Assembly: GCF_900188405.1 (NCBI RefSeq)
Contig: NZ_FZOF01000022.1
Location: 62,001 to 126,000 of the forward strand
Source: Actinacidiphila glaucinigra
GTDB taxonomy: Bacteria; Actinomycetota; Actinomycetes; Streptomycetales; Streptomycetaceae
Length of the DNA: 64,000 nucleotides
Direction: 5' to 3'
Positions 43,284 through 52,170 of this stretch are shown here, one piece after another. Made by a program: the position numbers and the translations under genes. Under the pieces are notes generated by a model. That model saw only the letters and a list, made by a program, of their open reading frames with translations, searched no databases and had not been told where the DNA came from. Position 1 is the stretch's first letter; every line of letters begins with the position of its first letter.

Positions 43284-44192
43284 TCACGACAGCTGCTTGA
43301 GGAAGTCGCGCAGGAAGCCCGGCGTGCGGACCGGCGGCTCGGCCTCGGCGCTGAGCCGGTCCATGACGGCCAGGTAGTTGTCGACGTCGTCCTGCTTGTC
43401 CAGGTAGAGCGAGCTGGTGAGCTGCTCCAGGTAGACGATGTCGGGCAGGTCCGGCTCCAGGAAACGCAGGATCGTCACCGGTCCGCCCGCGGTGGCGAGG
43501 CCGCCGACGCTGAACGGCGCGACCTGCAGTGTCACGTTCGGCATCGCGGCCGCCTCGATGAGCCGCTCGAGCTGGCGCGACATCACCTCGGCGCCGCCCA
43601 GCGGACGGCGCAGCGCCGCCTCGTCCACGACCGCCCACAGCCTCGGCGGGTTGGCCCCGTTCAGCAGGTGCTGGCGCTCCATGCGCAGCGCCACCCGGCG
43701 CTCGACCTCGACCCCGGACGCCCTGGGGTGCCCCAGCCGGATGACGGCGCGGGCGTACTCCTCGGTCTGCAGCAGGCCGGGGACGAACTGCACCTCGTAC
43801 GTACGGATGACGGAGGCGGCCTCCTCCAGGCCCACGAGCGTCTCGAACCAGCCGGGGAGCACATCGGCGTAGCGGTGCCACCAGCCGGGCGTGTTGGCCT
43901 GCCGGGCGAGCTTGAGGAAGTCCGCGCGCTCGGTCTCGTCGGTGACGCCGTAGAGGGACAGGAGGTCGGCGACGTCCCGCTCCTTGTAGCCGACGCGGCC
44001 CAGTTCGAGGCGGCTGATCTTGGCGTGGGAGCCGCGGATCGAGTCACCCGCCGCTTCGCGGGTGATGCCCCGGGACTCCCTCAGCCTCCGCAGCTGGGTG
44101 CCGAGCACGATACGCAGAACCGTCGGACCACCGCGCGGGTGCTCCAGGTACTGCCTTATCGACGGTTCGTTGCTCGGCCGCGTCGCGGTCAT
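43284..44192 (-). CDS. XRE-family regulator with DUF5753 domain
   Basis: 302 aa. The N-terminal helix-turn-helix is LGTQLRRLRESRGITREAAG with SHAKISRLELGRVGYKERDV. The C-terminal DUF5753 domain shows VQFVPGLLQTEEYARAVI, the LERLIEAAAMPNVTLQVAPF strand and VYLEQLTSSLYLD. This is the WhiJ-like type that pairs with a DUF397 partner and an ATPase in Streptomyces. All three are present here, so they form one regulatory module. DNA target: candidate repeats at 44544. Confidence 0.92.
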   Translation of the reverse strand: MTATRPSNEPSIRQYLEHPRGGPTVLRIVLGTQLRRLRESRGITREAAGDSIRGSHAKISRLELGRVGYKERDVADLLSLYGVTDETERADFLKLARQANTPGWWHRYADVLPGWFETLVGLEEAASVIRTYEVQFVPGLLQTEEYARAVIRLGHPRASGVEVERRVALRMERQHLLNGANPPRLWAVVDEAALRRPLGGAEVMSRQLERLIEAAAMPNVTLQVAPFSVGGLATAGGPVTILRFLEPDLPDIVYLEQLTSSLYLDKQDDVDNYLAVMDRLSAEAEPPVRTPGFLRDFLKQLS

Positions 44193-44281
44193 GCCGGCTC
44201 CCGTGGTGACTGGGCGGACCGCCAGTGTCTCACTGAGTGGCGCCCGAATACAGCCGCATCTTATGGCATGCCGACGTTTTG

Positions 44282-44518
44282 TCAGCCCGTCATGTCATCG
44301 AAGTCCCCGTCCTTCACGCCGCCGAGGAAGGCCTCGATCTCCGCGCGCGTGTAGATGAGCGCAGGTCCGCCCGGGTGCCGGGAGTTGCGCATCGCGAAGC
44401 CTCCGCCGGGCAGCGCCGTCAGCTCGACGCAGTTGCCGCTGGGGTTGCTCCGGCCGCTCTTCCTCCAGACCGCGCCCTCGATGTCGGTGGCCGGTACGCC
44501 GTTGTCGAACTCCCGCAT
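44282..44518 (-). CDS. DUF397-family protein
   Basis: 78 aa; AAGGAGG precedes the ATG at 44518. The DUF397 core is VWRKSGRSNPSGNCVELTALPGGGFAMRNSRHPGGPAL. These small proteins act with XRE/DUF5753 regulators, apparently as antagonists or adaptors, in development. It lies upstream of the regulator gene on the same strand (89-bp gap), the usual order. Confidence 0.93.
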   Translation of the reverse strand: MREFDNGVPATDIEGAVWRKSGRSNPSGNCVELTALPGGGFAMRNSRHPGGPALIYTRAEIEAFLGGVKDGDFDDMTG

Positions 44519-44543
44519 GGCTACGCCTCCTTGACGCGCCATC

Positions 44544-44565
44544 TGCACGTGCAGATGCACGTGCA
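44544..44565. repeat. tandem palindromes upstream of the DUF397 module
   Basis: The 10-bp palindrome TGCACGTGCA occurs at 44544-44553 and 44556-44565, period 12. Degenerate copies of the CAGATG/TTGCAC elements continue to about 44615. The region is clearly poorer in GC than its surroundings and lies between the DUF397 gene and the divergent ATPase gene. Confidence 0.6.
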
Positions 44566-44691
44566 GATGTACTTACTCTTGCACTTACGACTGTAATTGC
44601 AGATGTGCTTGCACGGGTAGGGATCCGACGGGGATAGTGGTGGACGCAGACAGCACCGCGCCCCCCGCCCGACAGCTCTGCGGAGTTCCCG

Positions 44692-45153
44692 ATGACCACG
44701 CATCCGGCGATCCCCCTCGACTTCGGCCTGACCGAGGACTCAGGGTCACGCTTTGCCGCGTGCGGCCTGAGCGGTGACCTCCATGCCGCAGGTTCCGCAC
44801 GGCAGTTCACGCGTGCCACCCTGAGCAACTGGGGGATGCTCGCGATCGTCGACACCGCCTCGATCGTGGTGTCGGAGATGCTCACCAACGCCGTCCGCTA
44901 CGGCCTCGACGACCCGGCGTACGCGCCGTTGTCCAGCCGGCCGGTCTGGCTGGGTCTGCTCCGCCGTGAGGAGGCCGTGCTCTGCACGGTCGCCGACCCC
45001 GGCACGGGCATCCCGGTGGTGAAGGAGCCGGACTGGTTCGCCGAGACCGGCCGGGGGCTGCACATCATCGACTCGCTCAGCGAGTCCTGGGGGTGGACAC
45101 CGCCGGACGAGGCGGGCAAGTCCGTCTGGGCGCTGATCTCGGCGCCCATGTGA
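44692..45153 (+). CDS. HATPase_c (RsbW/anti-sigma-like) ATP-binding protein
   Basis: 153 aa. The GHKL ATPase features are the N box VVSEMLTNAVRYG, the G1 box VADPGTGIP and the G2 box ETGRGLHIIDSLS. Stand-alone proteins of this type either act as anti-sigma kinases or belong to the XRE/DUF397 module. It is divergent from the DUF397 gene and the intergenic palindromes could serve both. Confidence 0.9.
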   Translation: MTTHPAIPLDFGLTEDSGSRFAACGLSGDLHAAGSARQFTRATLSNWGMLAIVDTASIVVSEMLTNAVRYGLDDPAYAPLSSRPVWLGLLRREEAVLCTVADPGTGIPVVKEPDWFAETGRGLHIIDSLSESWGWTPPDEAGKSVWALISAPM

Positions 45154-45161
45154 CTTCCGCC

Positions 45162-45191
45162 CCGCGGCGTTGCGCAGAACGGACGCCGCGG
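45162..45191 (+). terminator. hairpin terminator after the ATPase gene
   Basis: CCGCGGCGT (45162-45170) and ACGCCGCGG (45183-45191) are perfect inverted copies just past the stop at 45153. Confidence 0.6.
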
Positions 45192-45573
45192 GACGGGGGA
45201 ACGGGGGAACGGGGGCCGGAAACGCCGCGGCGGGGCACCGGGGGGATGCCTCGCCGCGGCCGGACGGCTCTCCGCTCCGTTCCGCCGGCCCGGACGCCCG
45301 ACCGGCCGGACCCGGACCCGGACTCCCCGGGTGGGGCGTGACCAGGACAACAGCGGCGCTCCGTCCCCGAGGTCGGTTCATGACCGCGCCTTTGCCTTTC
45401 CGGGGAAAGGAATTCACCTCTCGTTGACGCACCGCCAATTTCGGCCGCCCTCCGCCCGAAGTCGCCGGACGGCCGTGTGTTAGCGTTCCGGAGGTTCACG
45501 CGCGACAACGATGTCAGATGCTCCGGGCCCATGGACGTGACGCGTCCGCGACGGAAAGCCCCTGGTCCGACGG
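45192..45573. other. intergenic region before the dehydrogenase gene
   Basis: No convincing gene. It contains a short G-rich tandem repeat (GGGGGAAC twice, 45197-45215) and an AT-richer stretch at 45385-45440 with TTGACG (45424-45429), a possible -35 for the downstream gene; no matching -10 is obvious. Confidence 0.35.
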
Positions 45574-46599
45574 GTGGCGCTCCCGGAGCCCGGCGTGGCA
45601 CGCCCGTTCTCCGAGTTCCACAGAAAAGCACTGCGAATCATGGAAGAAAGCCGCGCGGTCTGGCTCCCCTATCGGTCCGGTGAATTTCCCGGGCCGCTGC
45701 CCGACAGCCTGTCGTACCACTTCTGGGACGGCCTTTCGGCCTTCCCGTCCGATCCCCGGGACGTACGGTTCGCCGTCGTCCCGCCCGTCCCGGACAAGCA
45801 GCACGAGATCCTGGACCGGCTGCTGCGCCGTGCCGAGCGGCTGGAGGTCCTGCAGGTCCTCAGCTCCGGGCACGACTACCTCGCCCCCTTCCTCGGGCTG
45901 CTCCCTTCCGGCAGCCGCGTCGCCACGGCCAACGGTGTGCACGGCGAGGCCACGGCCGAGCTGGCGGTGACACTGCTCCTGGCCTCCGAGCGCGGCCTCG
46001 ACGACTTCTCCCGCCGGCACGCCCTGGGCCAGTGGCGGCCCCGCGTGTTCCCCACGCTCTCCGGCAAGGAGGTGCTGGTCGTCGGCCAGGGCGCGGTCGG
46101 GAAGGCCGTGGCGGCCAGGCTCGCCCCGTTCGGCTGCCGGGTGGTCAGGCTGGCACGCACCGCGCGCGACACGGCGGACGGCCACGTGCACGGGTTCGCC
46201 GACCTTTCCTCGCTGCTCCCCTCCGCCGACGCCGTCGTACTGTGCGCGCCCCTGACGGACGAGACCCGCGACCTGATGGACGCGTCCCGCCTCGCCCTGA
46301 TGAAGGACCGGGCCGTCCTGGTCAATGTGGCCAGGGGGGAGATCGTCGACACGCAGGCGCTGGTGCGGGAGGCCGGGCGCGGGCGGCTGCGCGTCGCCCT
46401 GGACGTCACCGCGCCGGAGCCGCTGCCCAGCGGTCACCCGCTGTGGTACCTGCCCGGCGTCCTGATCACCCCGCACGTCGGGGCCTTCACCGACGCCTTC
46501 ACCCCCGCCTCACTCGCCTTCATCACGCAGCAGCTGCACCGCTACGCGCACGGCGAGCCCCTGGTGAACGTCCTGCCCCAGATGGCCGCGGCGCACTGA
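45574..46599 (+). CDS. D-isomer-specific 2-hydroxyacid dehydrogenase
   Basis: 341 aa from a GTG; a later ATG at 45640 is possible. The NAD-binding motif is EVLVVGQGAVGKAVAARLAP. The catalytic Arg lies in VNVARGEIVDTQAL, and the Glu and His in DVTAPEPLPSGHPLWYLPGV and ITPHVGAFTDAF. The family interconverts 2-keto acids and D-2-hydroxy acids; the substrate is unknown. A 15-bp hairpin terminator follows. Confidence 0.9.
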   Translation: MALPEPGVARPFSEFHRKALRIMEESRAVWLPYRSGEFPGPLPDSLSYHFWDGLSAFPSDPRDVRFAVVPPVPDKQHEILDRLLRRAERLEVLQVLSSGHDYLAPFLGLLPSGSRVATANGVHGEATAELAVTLLLASERGLDDFSRRHALGQWRPRVFPTLSGKEVLVVGQGAVGKAVAARLAPFGCRVVRLARTARDTADGHVHGFADLSSLLPSADAVVLCAPLTDETRDLMDASRLALMKDRAVLVNVARGEIVDTQALVREAGRGRLRVALDVTAPEPLPSGHPLWYLPGVLITPHVGAFTDAFTPASLAFITQQLHRYAHGEPLVNVLPQMAAAH

Positions 46600-46602
46600 G
46601 CG

Positions 46603-46637
46603 GCCCCGGCCCCCGGGAACCTCCCGGGGGCCGGGGC
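46603..46637 (+). terminator. strong hairpin terminator after the dehydrogenase
   Basis: A 15-bp perfect stem (46603-46617 and 46623-46637) with a 5-nt loop (AACCT) begins 4 bp past the stop at 46599. Confidence 0.8.
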
Positions 46638-46736
46638 GCCCGGCGCGTCACCCCCACGGGGCGGCGTGTTCCGCCATAAGGAACTCGCCTGGCCTGTCGC
46701 GGCGGCCTTCGGGCGCCGCGTTGGTGAGATGTCCGG

Positions 46737-47636
46737 ATGGAACTGCGGGAGTTGCGTGTCTTCGTCGCCGTCGTGGAGGAGGGCGGGATGTCGGCCGCGG
46801 CGCGGCGGCTGCACGTCAGTCAGTCGGCGCTGTCGCAGACCGTCACCGCTCTGGAGCGGCAACTCGGCGTCAAACTCCTGGTGCGGTCCAGTTCAGGGGT
46901 GCGGACGACGGAGGCCGGGGCGACGCTGCTCTCCGAGGCCCGGGCCGTGCTCGCCCGCCACGACCAGGCCGTACGGGCGATGGCGGCGCTGACCTCCCAG
47001 GGCGAGGGCACCCTGCGTCTGGGCGTTCCGCTGGAGCTGCCGCCCGACCTGCTCACCCCGGTGCTCACCGAGCTGTCCCGGGCCTACCCCGACACCCGGG
47101 TGCAGGCCCGCCATCTGTCCACGGCGGCCCAACTGGAGGCGCTGCAGGCGGACGAGCTCGACGTCGGGCTGATGCGTGAGCGCCCGGCCGGGCCGGAGTT
47201 CGACGCGATGCTGGTCGTCAGGGAGAACCTCGGGGTGCTGCTCGGGGCCGAGCAGGCGGCCGAACTCGCCGGCCCGCACGGCGTACGTCTGGAGGCCCTG
47301 GCGGGGCTGGAGTGGGTCGGCTTCCCCCGCGCCGGCAGTCCCGCCTGGTGGGACGAGCTGACCTCGGTGCTGCGCAGCCACGGTCTGGACGTGGGTCCCG
47401 AGACGGATGCGGTGGAGCCGCTGATCGCGGAGGTGAAGCTGGCGGCCGTGATCACGGGGCGGGCGTTCGCGCTGGCCCCGCCGAACTGGGCGCAGCCGAT
47501 CCCCGAGACCGTCATGTGGTCGCCGCTGGTCGGAGACCCCCTGGTCCGCAGGACCTGGGCCGTGTGGCCGTCCAGCTGCCGCCGGCGCGACCTCGGCCAT
47601 TTCATCGCCGCCTTCGAGCAGCCGGCCTCGCCGTAG
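46737..47636 (+). CDS. LysR-family transcriptional regulator
   Basis: 299 aa. Helix-turn-helix: MELRELRVFVAVVEEGGMSA with LHVSQSALSQTVTALERQL. The effector domain follows (LRLGVPLELPPDLLTPVLTE, VVRENLGVLLGAEQAAELAG). It lies 137 bp after the dehydrogenase gene on the same strand behind a terminator, so it is probably transcribed separately. Its 3' end nearly meets the convergent CGNR gene. Confidence 0.92.
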   Translation: MELRELRVFVAVVEEGGMSAAARRLHVSQSALSQTVTALERQLGVKLLVRSSSGVRTTEAGATLLSEARAVLARHDQAVRAMAALTSQGEGTLRLGVPLELPPDLLTPVLTELSRAYPDTRVQARHLSTAAQLEALQADELDVGLMRERPAGPEFDAMLVVRENLGVLLGAEQAAELAGPHGVRLEALAGLEWVGFPRAGSPAWWDELTSVLRSHGLDVGPETDAVEPLIAEVKLAAVITGRAFALAPPNWAQPIPETVMWSPLVGDPLVRRTWAVWPSSCRRRDLGHFIAAFEQPASP

Positions 47637-47644
47637 GCGTCCGG

Positions 47645-48280
47645 CTACGGCGAGGGCGTGGACGCCGCCCCGGACGCGGCGGCACGGTGCCGGTGCCGGG
47701 CGGCCTTGGCGTTGTTGCCGCAGCGCTCCATGGAGCACCACTTGCGCGGCTTTCCGTTGCCGGGGTCGAGGTAGACCATGCCGCAGACCTCCGCCGCGCA
47801 GGTGCGCAGCCGGTCCCGCAGGCGGGGGTCGGTCACCAGGGCGATCAGGTCGCGGGCGACGACCGAGAGCAGTTGGGCGGAGGACAGCGGTTCCGTGCCG
47901 GCGGCCGGACGCCCCTCGGAGTCGACGCGGAGACGGGGTGCCGGCGGCTCGACGCGCGCCAGGTCGTTGAGCCGACGGACGGATTCCGGTCGGGGCGCGC
48001 GGCCGCCCACGGCCGCGGTGGCGACGTCGGTGGCGGCGGAGCGCAGTTCGTGGAGGGCTCCGAGCAGGGCCGTCGGGTCCTCGCCGTCCCGCACGGTCAG
48101 GCCGGTGCCGTGGCACCAGGCGCGGAGCCGGTCGTGGTCGCCCAGTCGCTCCACGGGGGTGCTCGGGCGGCGGCCCACGGTGGCGACGAGGTCGAGCGAC
48201 AGCGAGCCGCCGTCGAAGCGCAGTTCACGGGCCCTGGCCGTGACGCGGGTGCGGGGAGTGGCCGGTGCGCGCTCGCTCAT
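47645..48280 (-). CDS. CGNR zinc-finger (ABATE) transcriptional regulator
   Basis: 211 aa. The N-terminal ABATE stress-ligand domain (LSLDLVATVGRRPSTPVERL) is followed by the C-terminal CGNR zinc finger. Its cysteines lie in RTCAAEVCGMVYLD and KWCSMERCGNNAKAARHRHR. The family is common in actinomycetes as single-gene regulators. It is divergent from the ketopantoate-reductase-like gene (62-bp gap), its likeliest target. Confidence 0.92.
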   Translation of the reverse strand: MSERAPATPRTRVTARARELRFDGGSLSLDLVATVGRRPSTPVERLGDHDRLRAWCHGTGLTVRDGEDPTALLGALHELRSAATDVATAAVGGRAPRPESVRRLNDLARVEPPAPRLRVDSEGRPAAGTEPLSSAQLLSVVARDLIALVTDPRLRDRLRTCAAEVCGMVYLDPGNGKPRKWCSMERCGNNAKAARHRHRAAASGAASTPSP

Positions 48281-48342
48281 GTGACAATAGTAACCCTGAA
48301 GACGGTCACCAAGCCATCGGCCGAACCGGGAAGGGACATGCC

Positions 48343-49275
48343 ATGCGCATAGCGGTCGTGGGAGCGGGCGGTGTCGGGGGCTACTTCGGCACCCGTCTCG
48401 CGCAGGCGGGCAACGAGGTCACCTTCGTCGCCCGCGGCAGGCATCTGGAGGCGATCCGTGCCAACGGCGGCCTGGTCGTCCGCAGTCCGCTGGGGGAGTT
48501 CCGGGCACCGGCCGACCGGTTCGTGCCGGACATCGGCGACGTCGGCCCCGTCGACGTGGTGCTGGTCGCGGTCAAGTTGTGGGACACCGAGGACGTCGCG
48601 GAACGACTGCGCGGCCTGGCCGAAGCGGGCGCGCGCGTGATCTCCCTGCAGAACGGCGTCCGGAAGGACACCGTTTTGCGCCGCCACCTGCCGCCCGAGG
48701 CGGTGTGGGGCGGGGTCTGCTACATCTCCGCAGTCATCGAGGAGCCCGGCGTCGTCTCCCACCGCGGGACGATGCAGAAGCTGGTCTTCGGTCCGTACGA
48801 CGGGGAGGGGACCGCCCGGGCGGAGGAGTTCCGCGCGGTGTGCGAGAAGGCCGGCGTCGACGCGGAGGTCAGCGCCGACATCGCCCGGGTCGTGTGGGAG
48901 AAGTTCGTGTTCCTCACGGGGCTGTCGGGCACCACGTCGGCCGTGCGGCAGCCGATCGGCGTCGTCCGTGCCGACCCCGCGACACGCGGGCTGCTGCGCG
49001 ACGTCATGGCGGAGGCCGTCGCCGTCGGCCGGGCCTCGGGCGTACGCCTGGAGGAGTCCTTCGTCGACGAGCAACTGGCCTTCTGCGACACGTTGCCCGC
49101 CACGATGACCTCCTCCATGCACAACGACCTGGAGCGGGGCAACCGCCTGGAACTGCCCTGGCTCAGCGGAGGCGTCGCCGACCTCGGCCGGGAGCTGGGC
49201 GTCCCCACCCCCCGCAACCGCACCCTGGCCGACATCCTCGCGCCCTACGTGCCCGGCCGGCCGCGCCTGCCGTGA
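48343..49275 (+). CDS. ketopantoate reductase-like (ApbA/PanE) protein
   Basis: 310 aa; AAGGG precedes the ATG. The Rossmann motif is MRIAVVGAGGVGGYFGTRLA. The catalytic Lys is in RVVWEKFVFLTGLSGTT, with Asn and Glu contributions around LQNGVRKDTV and DLERGNRLELPWL. It is divergent from the CGNR regulator, suggesting control of an unknown 2-keto-acid reduction rather than housekeeping pantothenate synthesis. Confidence 0.9.
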   Translation: MRIAVVGAGGVGGYFGTRLAQAGNEVTFVARGRHLEAIRANGGLVVRSPLGEFRAPADRFVPDIGDVGPVDVVLVAVKLWDTEDVAERLRGLAEAGARVISLQNGVRKDTVLRRHLPPEAVWGGVCYISAVIEEPGVVSHRGTMQKLVFGPYDGEGTARAEEFRAVCEKAGVDAEVSADIARVVWEKFVFLTGLSGTTSAVRQPIGVVRADPATRGLLRDVMAEAVAVGRASGVRLEESFVDEQLAFCDTLPATMTSSMHNDLERGNRLELPWLSGGVADLGRELGVPTPRNRTLADILAPYVPGRPRLP

Positions 49276-49350
49276 CCGACCGCGGCCGGGTGCGTCCTGC
49301 GCCGCCGGCGGGGTAGACGTACCGGGCAGTCACCGGAGGGGAGAGGGAAC

Positions 49351-49611
49351 ATGGCCGAGGACGTCGCCGGGATCGTGCGCAGGGTGGTCGCCGGGTGCGC
49401 GCACGTGGCGCCGGAGGAGATCGGGCCGGACACGACCTTCGCCCAGCTGAGCCTGGGCGACCGGGCCAAGCAGCGTGCCGCCGACGCCGTCGAGCGCGAG
49501 GTCGGCGTGATGCTGCTCGCCGACGAGGTCGAGCGGATGGGCACCGTACGGGACCTGGTCGAGCACGTCGCCGGCAAGCGCGCCGAGCAGGAGGCCGCGG
49601 AGGCCCCCTGA
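49351..49611 (+). CDS. acyl-carrier-protein-like protein without the usual phosphopantetheine serine motif
   Basis: 86 aa; AGGGGAG precedes the ATG. The helices match an ACP: AGIVRRVVAGCAHVAPEEIG, DTTFAQLSLGDRAKQRAADA, EVGVMLLADEVERMGTVRDLVEHV. At the position of the usual D-S-L, however, the sequence is LGDRAK. The only nearby Ser is three residues earlier (QLSLG). It may be an unloaded adaptor or a divergent carrier. It is followed by the convergent methyltransferase gene. Confidence 0.65.
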   Translation: MAEDVAGIVRRVVAGCAHVAPEEIGPDTTFAQLSLGDRAKQRAADAVEREVGVMLLADEVERMGTVRDLVEHVAGKRAEQEAAEAP

Positions 49612-49653
49612 CGCCCGTGCTCCGCGGGGTGTCCCGTACGGCCCCGGATCCCC

Positions 49654-50445
49654 TCAGGCGGAAGCGGCGGCGGCCGCGTGGACGCGGATCTTCGACTGGC
49701 CGTGCCCGCGCAGCTCCCAGTCGTCCATGAAGCGGGCGCGCAGCCCGTGCCGGGCGGCCAGCCCCACCAGCGTCTCGGTGCGGTAGTAGAAGTCCTCGTG
49801 CAGCACGTGGTGTTCCTTGCCCTCGGTGCGGTCGAACGTGAAGTCGAACCACCCGCCCGGGGCCAGGATCCGGGCCACGTGGGCCAGGCACTCGTCGATG
49901 ACCTCCAGCGGCGAGTGGGAGAAGACGCTGTGCGCGTGGACCACGTCGAAGTGGCGGTCCGGCAGGAAGTCGAAGGTCAGGTCGTGGGTGAGCGTGAGGT
50001 ACGGCAGCTTGCGCTGCAGGCCCTGCGCGGTCACGGTGCGCTTGGCGGCGATCAGGATGTCGGGGGAGATGTCGATGCCGTAGTAGTGGCCCGCGTCGAG
50101 GTAGTCGATGAGGAGCCGGCCCGCGCGCAGGTTGCCGCAGCCGATGTCCAGCAGCCGGTGCCGCGGCGACAGGCCGTGTTCGCGGAGGTAGTCGAACTGC
50201 ATCGCGCCCAGCGCCAGCCAGCGGTCGTGGCTGCCGCTGCCGACGGCGGCCTCGGGGTCGCGGGCGGTGTCGCTCGCCATGACGGCCCGGTAGTACGCCA
50301 CGTGGTCGCGGTGCCGGTGGGCGAGCCAGCGGTCCCGTGCGGCCCGGCGCGCGTGCGCGACGACCCGCGTGGGGTGCCGGAGGGCGTAGCCGACCTTGTG
50401 GGTGAGGCTCGTCCGGTCGGCCCGGAGGTTCTTCCTGGTGGCCAT
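49654..50445 (-). CDS. class I SAM-dependent methyltransferase
   Basis: 263 aa from an ATG at 50445 with GAGGGAG. Motif I is RLLDIGCGNLRAGRLLIDYL, followed by YYGIDISPDILIAAK, motif II at FDVVHAHSVFSHSPLE and motif III at RILAPGGWFDFTFD. The N-terminal basic segment (RHPTRVVAHARRAARDRWLA) is longer than usual. Substrate unknown; some relatives act on glycans. Confidence 0.88.
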   Translation of the reverse strand: MATRKNLRADRTSLTHKVGYALRHPTRVVAHARRAARDRWLAHRHRDHVAYYRAVMASDTARDPEAAVGSGSHDRWLALGAMQFDYLREHGLSPRHRLLDIGCGNLRAGRLLIDYLDAGHYYGIDISPDILIAAKRTVTAQGLQRKLPYLTLTHDLTFDFLPDRHFDVVHAHSVFSHSPLEVIDECLAHVARILAPGGWFDFTFDRTEGKEHHVLHEDFYYRTETLVGLAARHGLRARFMDDWELRGHGQSKIRVHAAAAASA

Positions 50446-50552
50446 GCGGGTGCTCCCTCGGAGGGTCACGGGACGGGTGTGCTTTCGTCCCCTCCCGGGA
50501 GGCTGCCACGCGGCGCCCTCGTCGTTCCCCCGCCGAACGGGTGGTGCGGATA

Positions 50553-50592
50553 CGTGTGCGGGGCGCCCCCGGCCGGGGGCGCCCCGCACACG
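50553..50592. terminator. 40-bp perfect palindrome after the transhydrogenase gene
   Basis: The sequence from 50553 to 50592 is a perfect palindrome (two 20-bp arms with no loop, centre between 50572 and 50573), almost all G/C. It lies 11 bp past the stop of the transhydrogenase gene. As RNA it would form a very stable hairpin, so it is most simply a terminator. Confidence 0.75.
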
Positions 50593-50603
50593 ACGGACCC
50601 GGC

Positions 50604-52007
50604 TCAGCCGGTGAGGCGGTTGATCTGGCGGAGCTTGTTGGTGGCGTCCAGGGCCGCCACCTTGTACGACTCGGCGAGGGTCGGGTAGTTGAACACCGCG
50701 TCGACCAGGTAGTCGACCGTGCCGCCGCAGCCCATCACCGCCTGGCCGATGTGCAGCAGCTCGGTGGCGCCGGTGCCGAAGCAGTGGACGCCCAGCAGGG
50801 TGCGGTCCTCCGTCGACACCAGCAGCTTCAGCATGCCGTGCGAGTCGCCGATGATCTGGCCGCGGGCCAGCTCCCGGTAGCGCGAGATGCCCACCTCGAA
50901 GGGCACGTTGTCGTCGGTGAGCTGGTCCTCCGTACGTCCGACGAAGCTGATCTCCGGGATCGTGTAGATGCCGATCGGCTGCAGCCCGTGCATCGCGTTC
51001 ACCGGTTCGCCGCAGGCGTGGTAGGCGGCGAGCCGGCCCTGCTCCATGGAGGTGGCCGCGAGCGCCGGGAAGCCGATGACGTCGCCGACGGCGTAGATGT
51101 GGGGCACGGAGGTGCGGTAGTGCTCGTCGACGGATATGCGGCCCCGCTTGTCGGCGGCGAGTCCCGCCTTGCCGAGGTCGAGGGCGTCGGTGAGGCCCTG
51201 CCGTCCGGCCGAGTACATGACGGCGTCCGCGGGGATCTTCTTCCCGCTCTGCAGGACGGTGAGGGTGCCCGTCGGATGCCGTTCCACGGCTGCCACGGTC
51301 TCGCCGAAGCGGAAGGTCACGGCGAGGTCCCGCAGGTGGTACTTGAGCGCCTCGACCACCTCGACGTCGCAGAAGTCCAGCATCCCGTCACGCTGTTCGA
51401 CCACCGTCACCTTGCTGCCCAGCGCCGCGAACATCGAGGCGTACTCGATGCCGATGACGCCTGCGCCGACGATGACCATGGAGCGCGGCACCCGGTCCAG
51501 GTTGAGCACGCTGTCGGAGTCCATCACCGTGCGGTCGTCGAACTCCACGGTCGACGGGCGGGCCGGGCGGGTACCGGTGGCGATGACGATGTTCTCGGCG
51601 GTCACCAGCACCTCGCGGCCGGACGGGTCCTCCACGGCGACCGTGTGGTCGTCGGTGAAGCGGCCGGTCCCGGTGAGCATGGTGACGCGGTTGCGGGAGA
51701 GCTGACTGCGGATCACGTCCACCTCGCGGCTGACCACGTGCTGGGTGCGCGCGGTGAGGTCCGCGATGGTGATGTCCTCCTTGAGGCGGTAACTCTGGCC
51801 GTACAGATCCCGCTGGGTGAGCCCGGTCAGGTAGAGCACGGCCTCGCGAAGGGTCTTGGACGGGATGGTGCCGGTGTGGATGGAGACCCCGCCGACCATG
51901 TCGGGGCGGTCGACGACGGCGACCCGGCGGCCCAGCTTGGCCGCGGCGATGGCGGCCTTCTGGCCACCCGGGCCGGATCCGATGACGAGCAGGTCGAATT
52001 CGGTCAC
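50604..52007 (-). CDS. sthA: soluble (Si-specific) NAD(P)+ transhydrogenase
   Basis: 467 aa. The FAD-binding GSGPGG (11-16) opens the flavoprotein fold. At the place of the redox disulfide of lipoamide-dehydrogenase relatives the sequence is [13 protein letters not shown] (39-51), with no cysteine pair, which is the mark of SthA. The NAD-binding [20 protein letters not shown] and the dimerisation domain ([34 protein letters not shown]) complete it. The enzyme moves hydride between NADPH and NAD+ without a membrane. The usual single Cys of this loop is Ser here. Confidence 0.93.
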   Translation of the reverse strand: MTEFDLLVIGSGPGGQKAAIAAAKLGRRVAVVDRPDMVGGVSIHTGTIPSKTLREAVLYLTGLTQRDLYGQSYRLKEDITIADLTARTQHVVSREVDVIRSQLSRNRVTMLTGTGRFTDDHTVAVEDPSGREVLVTAENIVIATGTRPARPSTVEFDDRTVMDSDSVLNLDRVPRSMVIVGAGVIGIEYASMFAALGSKVTVVEQRDGMLDFCDVEVVEALKYHLRDLAVTFRFGETVAAVERHPTGTLTVLQSGKKIPADAVMYSAGRQGLTDALDLGKAGLAADKRGRISVDEHYRTSVPHIYAVGDVIGFPALAATSMEQGRLAAYHACGEPVNAMHGLQPIGIYTIPEISFVGRTEDQLTDDNVPFEVGISRYRELARGQIIGDSHGMLKLLVSTEDRTLLGVHCFGTGATELLHIGQAVMGCGGTVDYLVDAVFNYPTLAESYKVAALDATNKLRQINRLTG

Positions 52008-52084
52008 CGGACGAGTCTGTCAGGCCACGGCGCCCCCGGGAAAGGGCTGACGGAGATGCGGCCGGGAGCATCCCCGAGCCCCCC

Positions 52085-52107
52085 GGCACGGGTACGTGAC
52101 CCGTGCC
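52085..52107 (-). terminator. hairpin terminator after the GH5-like gene
   Basis: GGCACGGGT (52085-52093) pairs with ACCCGTGCC (52099-52107) and the flanking C-rich and G-rich runs can extend the stem after one mismatch. It lies past the stop at 52171 on the minus strand and upstream of the transhydrogenase start. Confidence 0.65.
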
Positions 52108-52170
52108 CGGGGGCCCGCCGGGGGACGGGGTATGCGGGGTCCGGCCGGGCCGGGGTCCAGCGGTGGGGTT

